This document shows positions 10,314 through 23,015 of a DNA stretch of 64,000 nucleotides, one piece after another. The DNA is from Plectosphaerella cucumerina (taxonomy: Eukaryota; Ascomycota; Sordariomycetes; Glomerellales; Plectosphaerellaceae). The translations under genes and the position numbers were made by a program. The notes under the pieces are model-generated. The model searched no databases. It was not told the DNA's origin and worked only from the letters and a program-made list of their open reading frames with translations. The stretch is from positions 372,001-436,000 of the forward strand of contig JAGPXD010000001.1 of the NCBI GenBank assembly GCA_020746995.1, read 5' to 3'. Each line of letters begins with the position of its first letter. Within the stretch, counting starts at the first letter, position 1.

Positions 10314-11515
10314 GGTTGAGCAGGTTCCGAAAGACGGAAAGCCTTAACGTCTCCGGACTGGCGATGATATCGAGCTGGGGGATGTCGGGAGCTTTGGTGG
10401 TATGGTCTCACCTGATGTCCATGCCCAGACCCGTCATCCGGGGACGTCGTCGAAACCGAGGTTCCCGGGAGTCGATGTTGACTCGTGATGAAACGCGGCT
10501 TCCATGCACAGATCACAGCCGCTCTAGGCTCGACAGGGGCCCAACGATATCTGTCAGGCAACGGCGGGAGAGAGGGACGTGGCAGGCAGCGGTTGAAGAG
10601 CAACAGTTCCCCCTCATCGTGCGGGGGTGACAGCCGAGTTCGTCGCCCGGCATTTGCCGCCCGCTCGTGCGTTCATGCGCCCTCAGCTTCGGCGCGCCCG
10701 CCAAGGCCTTGTCCAGGTTAAACCCTGAGCGATTGGCATATCGAGGTCTTTAGAGTTCAAAAGATGGGCCGAATTAGACCGCCTGAAACGGTGCCGATAT
10801 GATCTCGACGAGGGCAACACGAGGTTGAGGCGCTCTTTCGAAACCTCCCACAGCCTCCACAGCCATCGACATATTGCCGCCAAGATCATAGTGACATTGC
10901 ATCGGGTGCAGGCGTTCTTCCCCAGGTAACCAAAATTAGGCCCCTGCGGCTCGTTCGGCACGCGCGGGAGCATCACGCAAGGCAGAGCCCCTGCTTGGCA
11001 CACCAATATCACACCATTATCTCCTATTTCAAATTGATGCGATAGGCGGCGGAACGTCAAACTCGCTTACAGTTGAATTCGACTCGAGTCATCTATCTCG
11101 GCAGTTCTTTGTAGTATGAGGGATTACCGAGGCCGAGTCTGGTCGGTGATGTGCCAAGTCCCTGAGTGTTATCATCGGCGCCTCCTTGATATAGCCCCTG
11201 TATGATGTCCTGGTACATTCCTAGACTGCCTGGCTGTGTACTTTCCTCGCTGGATTCTATGCTTAGCAGAAAAGATAATACTTTGGGCTACGTTACGTGA
11301 CCTTAGACTATGTTTCCTGATGCTACGCTGCGTGGGAGGGCTGGATTGTACGCATCACGATCACACGAGCAAAGTATAGACAAGCTTCCCGTTGTTTCTA
11401 TAAGTATGCTCTGCCTTCCTTCCTTTCTCCAGAAAATTTCTCTGATCATCCTCAGCAAAGCAGGTCCTCCAATTCTGAGCGCACTTCTCTTCTTGTTTAC
11501 CATCTTATCGGCATC
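10314..11515. other. Divergent intergenic region
   Basis: About 1.2 kb between the starts of the F-box gene (minus) and the metallopeptidase gene (plus), so it should hold both promoters. The right half becomes AT-richer, and TATAAGTA around 11398 is a possible TATA element for the plus-strand gene, about 115 bases before its ATG. No gene-like ORF seen. Confidence 0.45.
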
Positions 11516-13132
11516 ATGACAAAGCACGCCAGCCTGCTCCTGCTCTCCGCAGCGGTGGCAGCTGCCGGTGCTCTTCCTCGCGGTTCTATCGGCTGGCTTC
11601 TCCAGCGTGATATCGCCAACGTCTTCGTTGTTACCGGAAACCCTAACTACGGCTGCACGCCGCAGGAGGTAGCCAGTCTGGAAACGGGCGTCACGGATGC
11701 AGTCACCCTTGCCCAAGCCGCGATTCGAGGACTGGCCAGTGCAGATGTTGTTACATCCCCGGCTTTCGTCGACTGGCTGGGAGCAAGTAAGTAACAGGTT
11801 ATGAGCGATGTCCAAAACCTCTGTCTCACAAATTCGTAGCAAACGGGCCCCGTCGAACTGCCATCTCTGCCATCTATGGCGGTGTGGCTTCCAACCTTCT
11901 GAACCCAGGCCAGGGTAGTCAAGTTACCAACACTGTAGGGCGCGGCCAAAACGATCTCGTCTACGTGTGCCCTCAGGCCGGCCGGAACGCCGATCCGGAT
12001 TGTGACCAAGGCAATGTCATTGCCTGGGCCCTCGGCCATGACGGAACGGGTTCGGGCAACTGGATTGCCCTGTGCCCTCTTTTCTTCGACCCGCGCCAGA
12101 TGGGCACTCTGGCTCAGTCGCAGGCGGCTTTCAGCCAGGGGCGATACCAGGACAGCTTTGGTCTGACGCTTCTTCATGAAGCAACTCACCAGGCCGAGAT
12201 TGTAGGCGCGGGAGCCGACACGGACGACCATAGTTACGAATTGGCCGAGTAAGTCGCGAAGAGCAACTCTGCTTTCCCCAGGCCACCAAGCTAACATGAT
12301 GAACAGGATGAAGCTCCTTCCCGACAACCAGAAGATCGACAATGCAGAGAGCCTTGCTGTCTTCGCACTGGACGCTCTCGCTAACCCAGAGCGCCTTCGT
12401 CCCGCGGCATCCTGCCCGGCCCCGCCGCGCAACGCCCCGAGGTTCCTGGAAGAACGAGAGCACCCACGGATGATACGTCGTCAAGCCCAGCCAGGTGACA
12501 CCATCACCATCACTGAGAACGGCCGTACAACAACCGTCGTGGTTACTGGCACCAACGATCCGACGACTGTGGCACTCACAACTACCGGAGGAGGCAACGA
12601 TCCTGCTCCTCCGCCGCCTCAGCCAACGCCGACTCAGCCAGACCAGTCAGCGCCTCCGCCCGCCGACCCCCCGGCGCCGACCACGACTGACAACAATGGG
12701 GGTGGAGGTGGAGTTCCCGTCCCTCCTGTTCCTCCTCCTGCTCCTCCTGCGCCACCTGTTGCTCCCCCGGTTGCGCCTCCCGGCGGCGGAGGCAACGATC
12801 CCCCGCAGCAGCCGACGAATGAGCCGACTCCGACTACCACTGACCCTCCTTGCACGACCGCCCCTCCTTTCAACCCTACCGGTCGTCGGCCAAACGATGT
12901 CATCAAGAACCCTGCCGGAATGGCCGCGATCCTTGCCCTGATGAATGGCGACGCTGGCGGTGGTGGTGGCGGCGGCGGCACGGCCCAGCCAACGGACACT
13001 CAGTTGACGACGCAGACCCAGGCGCCAACTCAGGCTACTGGAGCGTCTCAAACTGTGATTATTACTCAGTCAGATGGTACGGTGACGACTCAAACCATTC
13101 TTGTAGAGAACGGCCCTACGCCCACTGCTTGA
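11516..13132 (+). CDS. Secreted M35-like zinc metallopeptidase with Pro/Gly/Thr-rich tail
   Basis: Predicted secreted metallopeptidase of 501 aa; exons 11516-11786, 11840-12248, 12307-13132. Introns are 53 and 58 bp with GTAAGT donors; the second has a GCTAAC branch site. Residues 1-19 form a signal peptide (MTKHASLLLLSAAVAAAGA). The zinc site is HEATH at residues 203-207, followed by DTDDHSY, which matches in position the aspzincin pattern GTxDxxYG that supplies the Asp ligand; upstream ALCPLFF also fits that clan. From about residue 340 the protein becomes a long low-complexity tail of Pro, Gly and Thr with runs such as PPVPPPAPPAPPVAPPVAPP and an eight-Gly run near residue 445. No clear GPI signal is seen at the end. 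Typical deuterolysins are about 350 aa with a propeptide, so the tail is extra, probably wall-interacting. Catalysis is inferred. Confidence 0.75.
12604..12984 (+). repeat. Low-complexity Pro/Gly codon tract inside the metallopeptidase gene
   Basis: Imperfect CCT/CCG/CCC and GGT/GGC triplet runs encode the proline- and glycine-rich tail. Such tracts are prone to length variation. The reverse strand is also open here, which produces shadow ORFs. Confidence 0.75.
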
Positions 13133-13995
13133 TAGCACGTGAGGGGCAGTGGCTGGGTTGTTCATGATGACGACCAGGCCTACCTGTTGATCCTTACGGG
13201 TAAGTCACCCACTCATATGTTTTGACTTCTGAAGTAACTAACATTGTTAGTAGTTTGTGATGAGTCGATGAAGGATGATCATGTAACGTAGCTGCTCTGG
13301 TCACAATGGGTTTGAAGGTTGAACAGCGAGGGAAGAGTGTATGAGACCCAGGTCGCTCGTTTCCCGCAAGGGACAAGGTTGAGTGTGTTTGACTTTAGAT
13401 CTGTTTACTCAACAACTGTTGGCCCGTTACTTTGAACTGATGTTGTATTCTAGTGACATACATGTGTTGCGCGCCGTTCGTGATCATGTCTTGTAGTAGA
13501 GCTGCAACCGCCAGGCATGGTTGAGAGAGGGCAGCACTGGGTTGTTAGTATTGACTTCACCCACTTCAGGCAATGGAAAGGGGCATTATTCATTGACCGT
13601 GTAATTCCAGAGGTTGATATGGGCATGGTAGTTACCTTGTCTTCATCAAGACTGGCTTTCTGCTGTCAGGATGCTCAAGATGGGCAGCTTTCACGGGGGA
13701 ATGCTCAACTTCGTTGATTTCACAGGTTTAAGAGTTTATAGCAGATTGTTTATTCGACGATTGGTAGTCTCAATCCCCTCATACTAATCATAACGGACCT
13801 GCCGCCACTTTCTGTCAATGCCAGGGCTGCTGCCGCTCAACGGCGCCAGCCCTTCTTCTCCATCCAATTGGAGAAGCGCCCCTGAGACTCCTGAACGGGA
13901 AGAGAAGGTTCTTCTTCCTCCGAGGTAACTTGAGTGGATGACTCTCCAGCATGCCTCTGCCTAGCCTGAGCGGCTTCATGCGCCCGGCACGCATC
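13133..13995. other. Intergenic between convergent genes
   Basis: About 860 bases joining the 3' ends of the metallopeptidase gene and the small Cys-rich gene. Nothing supportable; presumed 3' UTRs and terminators. Confidence 0.5.
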
Positions 13996-14259
13996 TTAAG
14001 CATAGCTCGAGGAGCCCATGCCGGCATACTCCGGGTCCGGCGTCATGTCGACTGCCCCACGACGCTCTTGATGAGGGTCTGGCTTAGTAGGCCCGAGCTT
14101 GCAGAGATCGCACTTCTCCCCTTCCCGAGAACAGCGGTCTAGGTAGCGTCTACGGTCGGAGCATGGTCTATAGGCAGTGGTGCTGCACTTTTCGACTTGG
14201 GGCTCGTCTGTGAGGGGACGCTTGCAGGAGGAGCAGAGGACGTAATAGACGATGCACAT
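13996..14259 (-). CDS. Small Cys-rich protein (87 aa), possible zinc-ribbon
   Basis: Single-exon minus-strand gene. Eight cysteines lie in the first 53 residues (MCIVYYVLCSSC, a lone Cys near 25, PC at 33, RC at 43, CDLC at 50-53) among Arg/Lys/Glu-rich sequence. Two CxxC pairs suggest metal binding. There is no signal peptide, so I infer a cytosolic or nuclear location. The C-terminal third is polar and ends SSSYA. The start is supported by a TATA-like box about 96 bases upstream and a CAA-rich leader. Many fungal genomes carry small Cys-patterned proteins beginning with a Cys right after Met; function unknown. Confidence 0.6.
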   Translation of the reverse strand: MCIVYYVLCSSCKRPLTDEPQVEKCSTTAYRPCSDRRRYLDRCSREGEKCDLCKLGPTKPDPHQERRGAVDMTPDPEYAGMGSSSYA

Positions 14260-14354
14260 GGTGTCTTGGTGTTGTGTTAGTTGTTAGTTGTTGTTGATGT
14301 TGCTGTTGCTGTGTCTGGCTTTTCCTCTCTCCAACTGGGGTGAGGGATGGATAA

Positions 14355-14362
14355 TTTATATA
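14355..14362 (-). promoter_or_regulatory. TATA-like box for the Cys-rich gene
   Basis: TATATAAA on the minus strand, about 96 bases upstream of the ATG at 14259, with a CAA-repeat-rich leader between. Position fits a TATA element; not proven. Confidence 0.45.
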
Positions 14363-14601
14363 TCATGTCTGTGGTATCTTGTGATGTTTCTGAGCTTGCT
14401 GGACCAGTTTCAAGTCAGCTGTGATGGTCTTGATGTGATCTTATGGTAAAGAGACGTGTTCGCTTTTGCCCAGGGACCCTGGGTGTCGAGTCGCAATGCT
14501 GTTGTTTGTGTTTTGAGATCCGTAGAGCATGCCGTATTCAATCTTCAGCGAGTTCTGCAGGGAGGTTGACTGGACTGTTCTATCATTGACCCCTGACATG
14601 A

Positions 14602-14778
14602 GGATTCCGTTCTTTGGAAACAGTTACCTTTGTCAGAACATGCAATGTCATCCACATCGACGGAGCACTTGATCCAAGTCAGATTGTCCAGGCTCGGGTC
14701 GAACTATGCAACGAGCACATCAAAGAAGCACAGATCATTCTCATGGAAGTGTCCAGAAGATGGATGGGAGGCATTTGA
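14602..14778 (+). pseudogene. Orphan protein-like fragment
   Basis: A 58-codon open stretch reads like a piece of a helical protein (VIHIDGALDPSQIVQ, then ELCNEHIKEAQIILMEVSRR), possibly entered by splicing at the CAG ending at 14623, and stops at TGA 14776-14778. There is no ATG at its start and no matching continuation nearby. It may be a decayed gene relic or an unrecognised exon. Confidence 0.25.
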
Positions 14779-17683
14779 AGAGCAGCTGGAGAGAGTGCAG
14801 CAGATATACCACTAGAATAATGTGAGATGTCAAATTACATCTTGGTTCCAATGTATTTGTTAAGTCTGTTGGCTTCCATCTCTCTCCATGTCTGGGACAG
14901 AAATCAACTGTGGTTACTGTCGTCAACAGACCACTGGAAATCTCCTTGACCTGGGGGCTCACTTATGCAGTTGAGCTCTCAACCTCCCTCTGTCAACCAA
15001 GGCGAATTCAAATGTCTATGCATGTCTGTGCCTTGTTCGCTGGCAGACGACACACTTGATAGAACTGTCAAGCATCTCTGTCGGCATGTCACATCTACTG
15101 ATGGCCCCTCGACAAATGTCATAGACCGCAGCATAGGGTCCCCTCCCCGCGCCTTTCGATACCATCAATCACGACATGCCGGCTGTGCCGTCAAACCCCT
15201 CAGACCACCACACTCTGCCAAGCTTCCATATCTCCTAGCGGTCCACCTCCCCCAGGTCCTTCCCCCAAGGTGATAGACTCTTCGATCATGCCATAGTTGA
15301 CGTCTGCTAAGGCCTAAGAGTAGGGGTCTCGAGACCCACGATAAGTGGCCTATTCACCGCTTCACATGTCACATCATATCATGGTTGCCCCAAGCCCGGA
15401 TACCCCGCAAAGACCCTGATGAGGCATGATCTGACAACACAAAGCACCATCAGAGGCCGCCGATGACCGGTCTCGAGCAATTGCCGAGCTACGTCGAGAA
15501 CGATCTCCCTCTTCATGAGACTCTGGCGTCATGCCTAGCTCGTGATGGGGGGCAGTTCGTTGTCTATCAACAGGCGAGGCGGGCGACAAGGGGGGAAGGT
15601 GATCGTCCCGGCTAAGGAGGTGTGAAGAGGACCCCTATCCGCCCCCGGGAGAGGGACATTGTAGCTCCCCTTATCACTACTAATGCGGCTTCACACTTTG
15701 GGGACTTTGCTCGCGGCGATCGTCGCAGCCGCACACCACCACCATGGACGATCAGTATGCGCAGCGACGTCGTTTCGCGGCATGCAGGGCGCCCGTCCTG
15801 GACGGCGTCCAGACCGGTCGGGGCGATGGGGGTGAGGAAGCACGTTGCATGGCATCAAGGCCGGCGCGCGCCATCCAACGGTGTCGGCAAAGCCACCGGA
15901 AGGGCAAAGGGAGTGGCTGGGAGGAGAGAGCCATCCGTCCTCGGCGCATCCATGATGGACTACGGAACGCCATGTCACATCGCGAGAGTCGGCCTTCTCC
16001 ACCGGCGGTCGACGCATGAGATTCGAGACATGGCCATGCGATGCGGGAAATAAGAAGAAACGCTTGTCGTTCGTTCCCGCCACACGCGGCACCAGAAAAC
16101 ACTCCGATGTCGTCGTCCGGGTTTGAGGGAAAGGTGAGGTGAGGCCAGATGGAAGTTGGGGGTCACACACCCCTTGCCGCTGGTCGTGTCGGAGTTCGCT
16201 ACCACGTTGGTCTTCGCGCTGCGTCAAAAATAGGGGGCGTGCGAGAATAACCCCGTCGGCAAGCCACGATTTGCCACCCATCACTCAACAGAAAAACAGT
16301 GAAAAGGCGATAATAGGACGACAGTGACTGTTGACAATGTTAAATGTCTCCAGTAGGAACAGGCGAGGGTTGCAGTACGATCATGCACGTCGGGCAGTTT
16401 TCCTCCCATGAGGACGGCGCAACGCCGATGATCGCTCATGGCGCGCCCTGAACAGCGGGACACGGAGAGGCGAGGTCGACGAACGTTCGTTTCTCGGCTG
16501 GCAGGCAGGGGGCAAAGAAAAAACCAGACCCTCCTACCAAGCAACCAAGCAGTCAGAGCTTCCCAAAACTCCACCACACCTCTCTCAACTCCAGTCTCCA
16601 GTCCATCGCGGGACATGGGTTGGCGCCGGCCGGGCCCCTCCCCCTCCCTTGTAAAATCCTCCACGGGGGCGTGTGCTGTGAATCTGTGATGGATCCAGCG
16701 TGGTCTGATCTGACAGGAATCCAGATCTCGGCCTCGAGCGTCGACCCGGCCCTCTCAGGTGCATGCGAGAGTGGGCTGGTGGAGGAGGATCGAAGGAGGT
16801 TTTCACCATTCTGTTCGACACAGAAATCGCTCAAGCTGCCGCCCGCTGCCTGGCCTAGCGCCGGCGCGCGCTTTTCTCACTGCTGTCTCGCTGTGCCCCG
16901 TGGAGATGCTGATGGATGTCTGGGGTTTGCGAGGGCCGAGAACCACTGGGCGCTGCACGATGTGCGCCTTGGAGCTCTCGTTCAGCTCTGGTGGAGATTG
17001 ATGTCCCCGGCCAAGGGCATATTGAAGTCGTAATGAAAACATCGTCGTGAAGAGGAGATGAGCGCAGGGAGAGAGAGCCGCATGCTCGTGCCTGTGGTCT
17101 GTCGTGGTCTGGCCGTCCGACCGTCAGCCTCCGTGTGCCGTGCCCCCCCGTGCCGACGCCGCTCCAACGAACCGTGGGGGGTCCTGCAGAGCAGCAGCAC
17201 GCGGGCATCGTGAGCCTCAACTGACCTGGGCGGCCCGTCGACGACCGGAAGGTCCGTCCTCCGGCCGGACGCCGATCCGGGGAACCACATGGCCTTTCCT
17301 TCACCGCTTGCTGTCCGGCGTCGCCTCCGGCCTGAAGATGTCCAAGGCTGAACAATGGTAAAGCAAATCGCCCCGGAGAATCCTGCCTTGATTTCATCTC
17401 CCAACAGGAATTGACTTTGACGCCGTCGCCCGCCCGCCCCCTTTCCCGGAGACCGCACCGCCCCGGACGATGACCGGACGTGGACGAGAGGACGGGATGA
17501 AGAGGACAGGAGGGGAGGGGGTGCCGCTTGCTGGCGCTGCCCAGTGGCAGTGGCCGCGTCCTCCTTCACCGCACCCAGCACGTCCCCCTCCCTCAAGGAC
17601 GAAACGGCGCGGAACTCTATTCCCAGAGACAGCCCCAAAGATAGGTCCTGCTAAAACCCCGTTGTCCCCGAGCGCCCGCACGT

Positions 17684-17697
17684 CCACACACACACAG
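17684..17697 (+). repeat. CA dinucleotide microsatellite
   Basis: A run of alternating C and A, followed by further ACAC/GCAC units to about 17710. Confidence 0.7.
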
Positions 17698-18607
17698 AAC
17701 ACACGCACGCGGCGGTGAGCAGCGTCGAGCATCAATCACAACAAGGGCCGATGGGAAAGACAGGCCCCCGGGGCCCCGTTCCCCAGACCGTTCATCTCGG
17801 GGGCCTCGATCGCAACGCCGTCCGCCGTTCCGCCGCTGATCATGTCCCAGGCCAGAAGGGGGGACCCCTAGGATGGGCACGGCAAGGACGGGAACCCTTG
17901 AGAACGGGCGGGTGCGTCGAGGACCCTGGAAACAACGGGACGGGCGAAAACCCAAAGGATCAAGCTGGCACCCCTCCAGCAACGCAAATGTCGTGCCATG
18001 ATGCTCTCACCCTTCCTCCCTCACGAAACGCAAAAGACCTAAAGGGTGGAGGGGCAAACGGTCGATCACCACCGGCCAACCGCCCGCTTGTGAGTTTACG
18101 AGGCGAAGGACGACGCGAGATTACGAAACCCACGGCCTTGATGGTGGTGTTGCAATGGGCGGCAACGGCATAACCAGGTTGTTCTGGATGTGCTCTGTCT
18201 GTCTGCGGCTCAGCCAGAGGACCCGCTCCCGTCATTATTACCCATACTCCTCCCCCTCCATCAGCCTCTTGAGCTTTGAGCTTCTCGCTGGATTGATTCG
18301 CATGCAGCAGAAGCGACCAACCCTGGGCGGTGGAGGGGTCCTCCCCCTCCCACCCCTTGCCGATGGCGAGGTCTGGCCACAGGAGGCGAGGCAGAAGGCA
18401 GCAGAGCCCCCTCCTCCTTCAAAGTTGGCCTTCCCACCATCAGCCCCCCCGTCCGTCGCCATGCATGCACGAGATGATTCCCTGGGCGGGTCGTGCGTGC
18501 AGCCAGCGTGTGTGCAGCGTGCTGCCGTTGGGGTTTTGCCTTTGCCTGTACATGCCAGGGTATCGCCACATATTGCGACGCACGCTCTGTCCCCGGTCCG
18601 GACACGA

Positions 18608-18641
18608 GCTGCTGCTGTGGCGGCTGCTGCTGCTGCTGCTG
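18608..18641 (+). repeat. CTG trinucleotide microsatellite
   Basis: Imperfect GCTGCTGCTG run interrupted by TGGCGG, then five further CTG units. Non-coding as far as I can tell. Confidence 0.7.
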
Positions 18642-18836
18642 GGTTCGACGCACTGTACGTCGTTCCTCACCAACACAGACCATTGGCACAGAGGAAGGTG
18701 GTGAGCTCTCTGGCCGGGGTGCTGAAAGAGACGCCCTCTCACCGGGGAAGGTCGCCAGAAACCCCTACATTACCTGCTAATTCAGGCTTGCCGCGCGTTT
18801 GGGGTTGCAGCGGCGTTCTGCGGCTGCTGCTCCTCC

Positions 18837-18866
18837 AAGCCCAAGCTCGAGCTCAAGCTCAAGCTC
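18837..18866 (+). repeat. AAGCTC hexamer tandem repeat
   Basis: Five consecutive six-base units: AAGCCC, AAGCTC, GAGCTC, AAGCTC, AAGCTC. Confidence 0.7.
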
Positions 18867-21800
18867 ATCGGCGTGTTTGTCTGCCCGTCTTCCAGACTGT
18901 GAGGCCGGGGCAGTCAATCTAATCAGCCTCTGCAGCCGCATCGACCGGCGCCGTCTGCCTTCGTCATGATGATGACAATGGCGATGCTTCTTGTGGTGTT
19001 TCCCTCTGCTTCATCTCCCAACTCATCATCCGCCCCCTCCAAGACCGATGCGACCGTCCACGACAGCCTCGTACGAGTAGCACGTCGTTCAATAGCTCGC
19101 TCGAATGGAGCCTTTGCCCGTGGAGCCCTGTCTCCGCTTCGACGCGCTCGCGCCGGGGAAGACAGCTCCAGTCGCCCCGGATCGGACCCGTATGGACCCG
19201 TAACACGGAGATGTGATGGATGGGAATGTTGTGCGGCATAACGACCCAGCTTTTTGAACGCCTCAACGGTTTGGAGTCGGCCGATAACGCTGGTGAACTG
19301 CTAAACCTGGGACCGTTACGCCAGCCAGCCTCCTTCGAACCCGTCCGACCGGCCGTGGCATCGGCTTCCCTCGTACGAGAAGATGACTGACTTTCCGAGT
19401 ACAGCAAAAGTCAAGTATACACAACGGCGGTGCCTCGCAACACCGAGTCCTCACCTGACGGGCGTCGGATGCAAACACACGCCGCCCGTGCAAGTCAGTG
19501 GAAGTACTCCCCTCCCCGAGTCCGTCCATCCAGGGCACTCGCTTCCTGTGGCGGGTGCAGACACGACCCGACTTCACGCGGGCATGGTGTCAGACCTCTT
19601 CGCGAAGACGCAACTAATCCTCCGACCCGCATCCTCAGAAGGTGGTTGCCACTCGACGCCCCCGACGCTTCTTCACATGCGATATCGCCCCAGGCAAGGG
19701 TTGACGTGCGCACCCCCTTATCTCGCCTTGCTGCACATCACTCCAAGCGGAAGGGGGGCGCCTCACTCGAGGGCCAGCGCCGCATGCAAGCCAGCCATGC
19801 ATGCCTCTCCCATTCCTCCATGACTGGCGCGCCTAGACCCGTGCGGCTGCCATTGTCGCCGCCGGTGAACCAGGCAATTAAGAGCCCCTCGGAGACCGAG
19901 ATGACCACCTATTGCGTGAGGTGAGGTGACCGAGCTTATTGCAACAGCCGTGATGGTGGTGGTGGTTTCCCGCTGCCTTTTCCCGCATCTGACCGAAGCC
20001 GCATCTCAGCACTTAGATGGCAGGGAGATATTGACAAGGGCCCTGTGCCCACCGCCGGCCGGCAACACACTTCGTGCATGGCATTGCTCCTTTACCCCGC
20101 CTCCATGCTGGAGCTCCTCCGCATCCGCCAAGGGTGATAGCTTCAATGTCCTCTCCAACGACACGAGCTGAGCCTCCCTGCCCTCCTGCCCTGTCAGCCA
20201 TTAGTTCGACGCCATGAGCCGGGGGAAGCGGGGTTGGTCATCCCCTTTCGTGGATCCTCGCATCTCGGACACTTGCCATATCTCTCGACCGTCACGTCCA
20301 TGTCCAACGTCCCCCCTTCTGCGCCCCAAGACGCATCGTCGTTTCCGCAAGCGACGTCTAGACCCTGGGGGCGAAAGCTGATGTGTCCGTTGCACGTTCC
20401 ACCGCCTCAGCAATGGCATGATGGCAGAAGCCAGCGCCAGCAGTGCGGCCCATGTGGAATGACTCGGGGTCCGCACTACTCCAGGGGCAGCTCCTCGTGC
20501 GACCTCGCCCGGAGAACCAGTGAACCGCCTCCCCGGCGATATCGACCTCCCGTCCAAAGTCCGCCTTCCCCGCCGGACAGCAGGCGGCTACCCGTAGATG
20601 GTGCCTGGGCACCCGAGGGAATCTCCCTCTTGGTGAACCGGATGTTCTTGGCATCTCTCTCTCTCCGCGCCTCCCCCCTCCTCCGCCGAAACCTTGTTGT
20701 CGTCCTAGCGCTGGTCTGGTCCGGCCCGCTCACAACCCCCTCTGCCCCTCCATCTGGAGGGTGGAGGGGAGTTGTTTCTCGTCGGAAGGGGATCATCCAC
20801 AATGCCACTCAACTCCTCGCCTCCGTGTCGTCTCGGCCAATACTCGCCCTAGTGGCGGGCGAGCCGAAACCCGCGGGTTCTGCAGATCGACGAGCGAGGC
20901 ACGACAGCCACGCCGTCTCCCCCGAATGTCTGTCTGTCTGTGCAAGTGCGTAGTACGCGTAGGGGTCTGGGATCTGCGGGGAAGCTCATGGCTCGTCGTG
21001 GTTGGCCCCGGGGCATCTTCCTCGTCCATCCCCTTCATCTCATGCCGCTGCAAGTCATGCAAGCCTCGTTGCGACGTGAGGGAGGGAGGGGGACACGGTG
21101 AAGGGCTGCTGCTCCTGGCGTCGCTGTGTTTTGGTGCATTCGAATTTCGTGCCAGCGTCTGGATGAAACGCCTGGCGCCCCGATGCTACTCGGCCGGAGG
21201 GGGTGAGGGGTGCGGCCGGCCCCATTTAGCACCATCGCCACGCTGGAGATGGCGCCTCAAAATGTCCGTGGCTCCGTCGGGAACAGGTGGTGGATGGTGC
21301 GGACGACAGGCCTTCTCCAGACTTTTGCGCAGGATGTAGGTAGGTAGCTGCAGGTAAGACTCGCGTCGCACAGCTCACATCCGACGACACCTCCAAAGCC
21401 CCGCGGACCTCTCTGAGTTGACTGGCTCTTGTCCGGCCTGGGCCCCTGGTCCCATATCTCGCGTGTGGCCGGTCGAGCTCACCGACAGACGCAAGGTCTT
21501 TGGAAGGCCGGTCAGGTGATGGATGCTTGATCATGTCTTGCAGGAACGCCAGGCCTAGCGTGCAGCAAAGCTCAAGCTGGGATTGAGCCGGATATGCGGA
21601 TGCATGTGTTTCTGTCCTTCTCTGAGGTGGTGAGGGTGAGGGCGTGCGAGCTGTCATGCCATGTGAGATGGCTGAAGAGGTTTCGCGGGGTACTGCTGCT
21701 GTCGCCCGACATGCCTCACTGGTCGGCGGCATGGTGGCCGCCGTCCTCATCCGCTCGACTCGGCGCTGGCATCTGACGATCCGGCGTTGTGGGGAAGTCG

Positions 21801-22995
21801 ACTCGGCCCCGCAGGCACGGGGGATCCGGCACTTTGACCGGAGTCATTCCTCCCGATGAGGTGGGCGGCCGAGCAGCATCAGCAGCAAGAGGGTTGCGAT
21901 CCTGCGTTCATGTCAGCCATCGTGATCGTCGTCTTCACACTGACGAAGGACATGCCGGCATTTGCAGGCCGCAGCGGAGATATATCGTCGTCCCCGCAAC
22001 ACGTCAAAAACGCCAGCCAGTCCAGCCTCTGATCGACGAAGAGCCTCACCCGCCAAAAAGCCTGGGCCTCGTCAGGTCTGCCGATCCCTCGCCAGCACGA
22101 TCCCTGGGCGTTCATTCGCTTCCCCCCTCTCTGGGATACCCAGACAACTGGTGTACACGTACGCTCTGTCGACCTCCGCGACAGGAGCACCTCATGCACC
22201 CGGTCGGTGATATGCATACCTCGCTCACTCAGTCGCCCTCCCGTGCTTATGGCTGTTTTGCGCGAGTCGAGACGCCCTGTCTCACCGCTCTTTGTCGGCG
22301 ACTTTCTACCTGCCCGGCGCCAGAGACGCACGCGGCACGTAGGGACACACGGCCGGCCGATCTGCACGATTCGCAGCCAGGGCCCTCGTTTTCGATCTGG
22401 GGTAGAATACCTACAAGCCGTGGTGTGGCGGCGCACGCGTGGCAGCATGCACACACACACTCGGTGAGACCTGTGTTCCAGCCTCAGCAAGGAACCGAAC
22501 ATCCAACGCCTTGGTCGAGAAAAAGCAACCAAGCACACGGCATGTTGACGCCGTCATCTCACACCGCAACCCGCGCCCATGGCCCACCCGTGACCTGGAC
22601 AATCTGCGGCGATACTTGTCGTCTCACGTTCCGTTGTCCAGGCCTTGACTATCGCGTCACCATCATCTCCTCGAGATGAAGGGCTTGCCAGGGAGGGCGT
22701 GTGAGGTTGTCGTCAGCCCTGGCCTCCTCTGTCTTCCCCCCCACGATTGTACACCAGGTTATCCCCAGTTCGCCGCTCGGAAATCAGGACAAGGCCCGCC
22801 GCCGTGTCCTTCCTCATCGGGAGCCCGGGAGCCTCAAAACAGACACCTATATGGCATCATCAACGGGGCTCTGTAAGTCGCCTAGCGCGCCAGCCTCAGC
22901 GAAGTTCGCCGGGGGGAGAGGGGGCCTCCTGGCAAGGGTTCGGGGCCTGCTTCCAAGGCAGTACCGCTGTGCTTCGTTGTTCCAGACAGCCCCGC

Positions 22996-23015
22996 GGGGG
23001 GGGTGCGAGGGCGGG
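22996..23015 (+). other. Potential G-quadruplex
   Basis: An eight-G run, the loop TGCGA, GGG, a one-base loop and GGG meet the usual four-tract rule if the eight-G run supplies two tracts. Formation not shown. Confidence 0.45.

Larger units (their letters stand above)
14779..22000. other. Gene-free interval, left part
   Basis: GC-rich DNA with many overlapping ORFs of 60-255 codons on all frames, dominated by Arg, Pro, Ser, Gly and Ala and lacking motifs, signal peptides or splice-consistent continuation. I see a CTG-repeat run near 18608-18641, an AAGCTC hexamer array at 18837-18866, a CA run at 17684-17697, and G- or C-runs. No tRNA B-box-like sequence, rRNA or transposase similarity was recognised. 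Confidence 0.5.

Noticed and set aside
18966..19241. 91-codon ORF starting with a hydrophobic Met-rich segment, like a secreted small protein
   Set aside because: Only the first 15 residues look like a signal peptide; the rest is Arg/Ser-rich with a poor start context.
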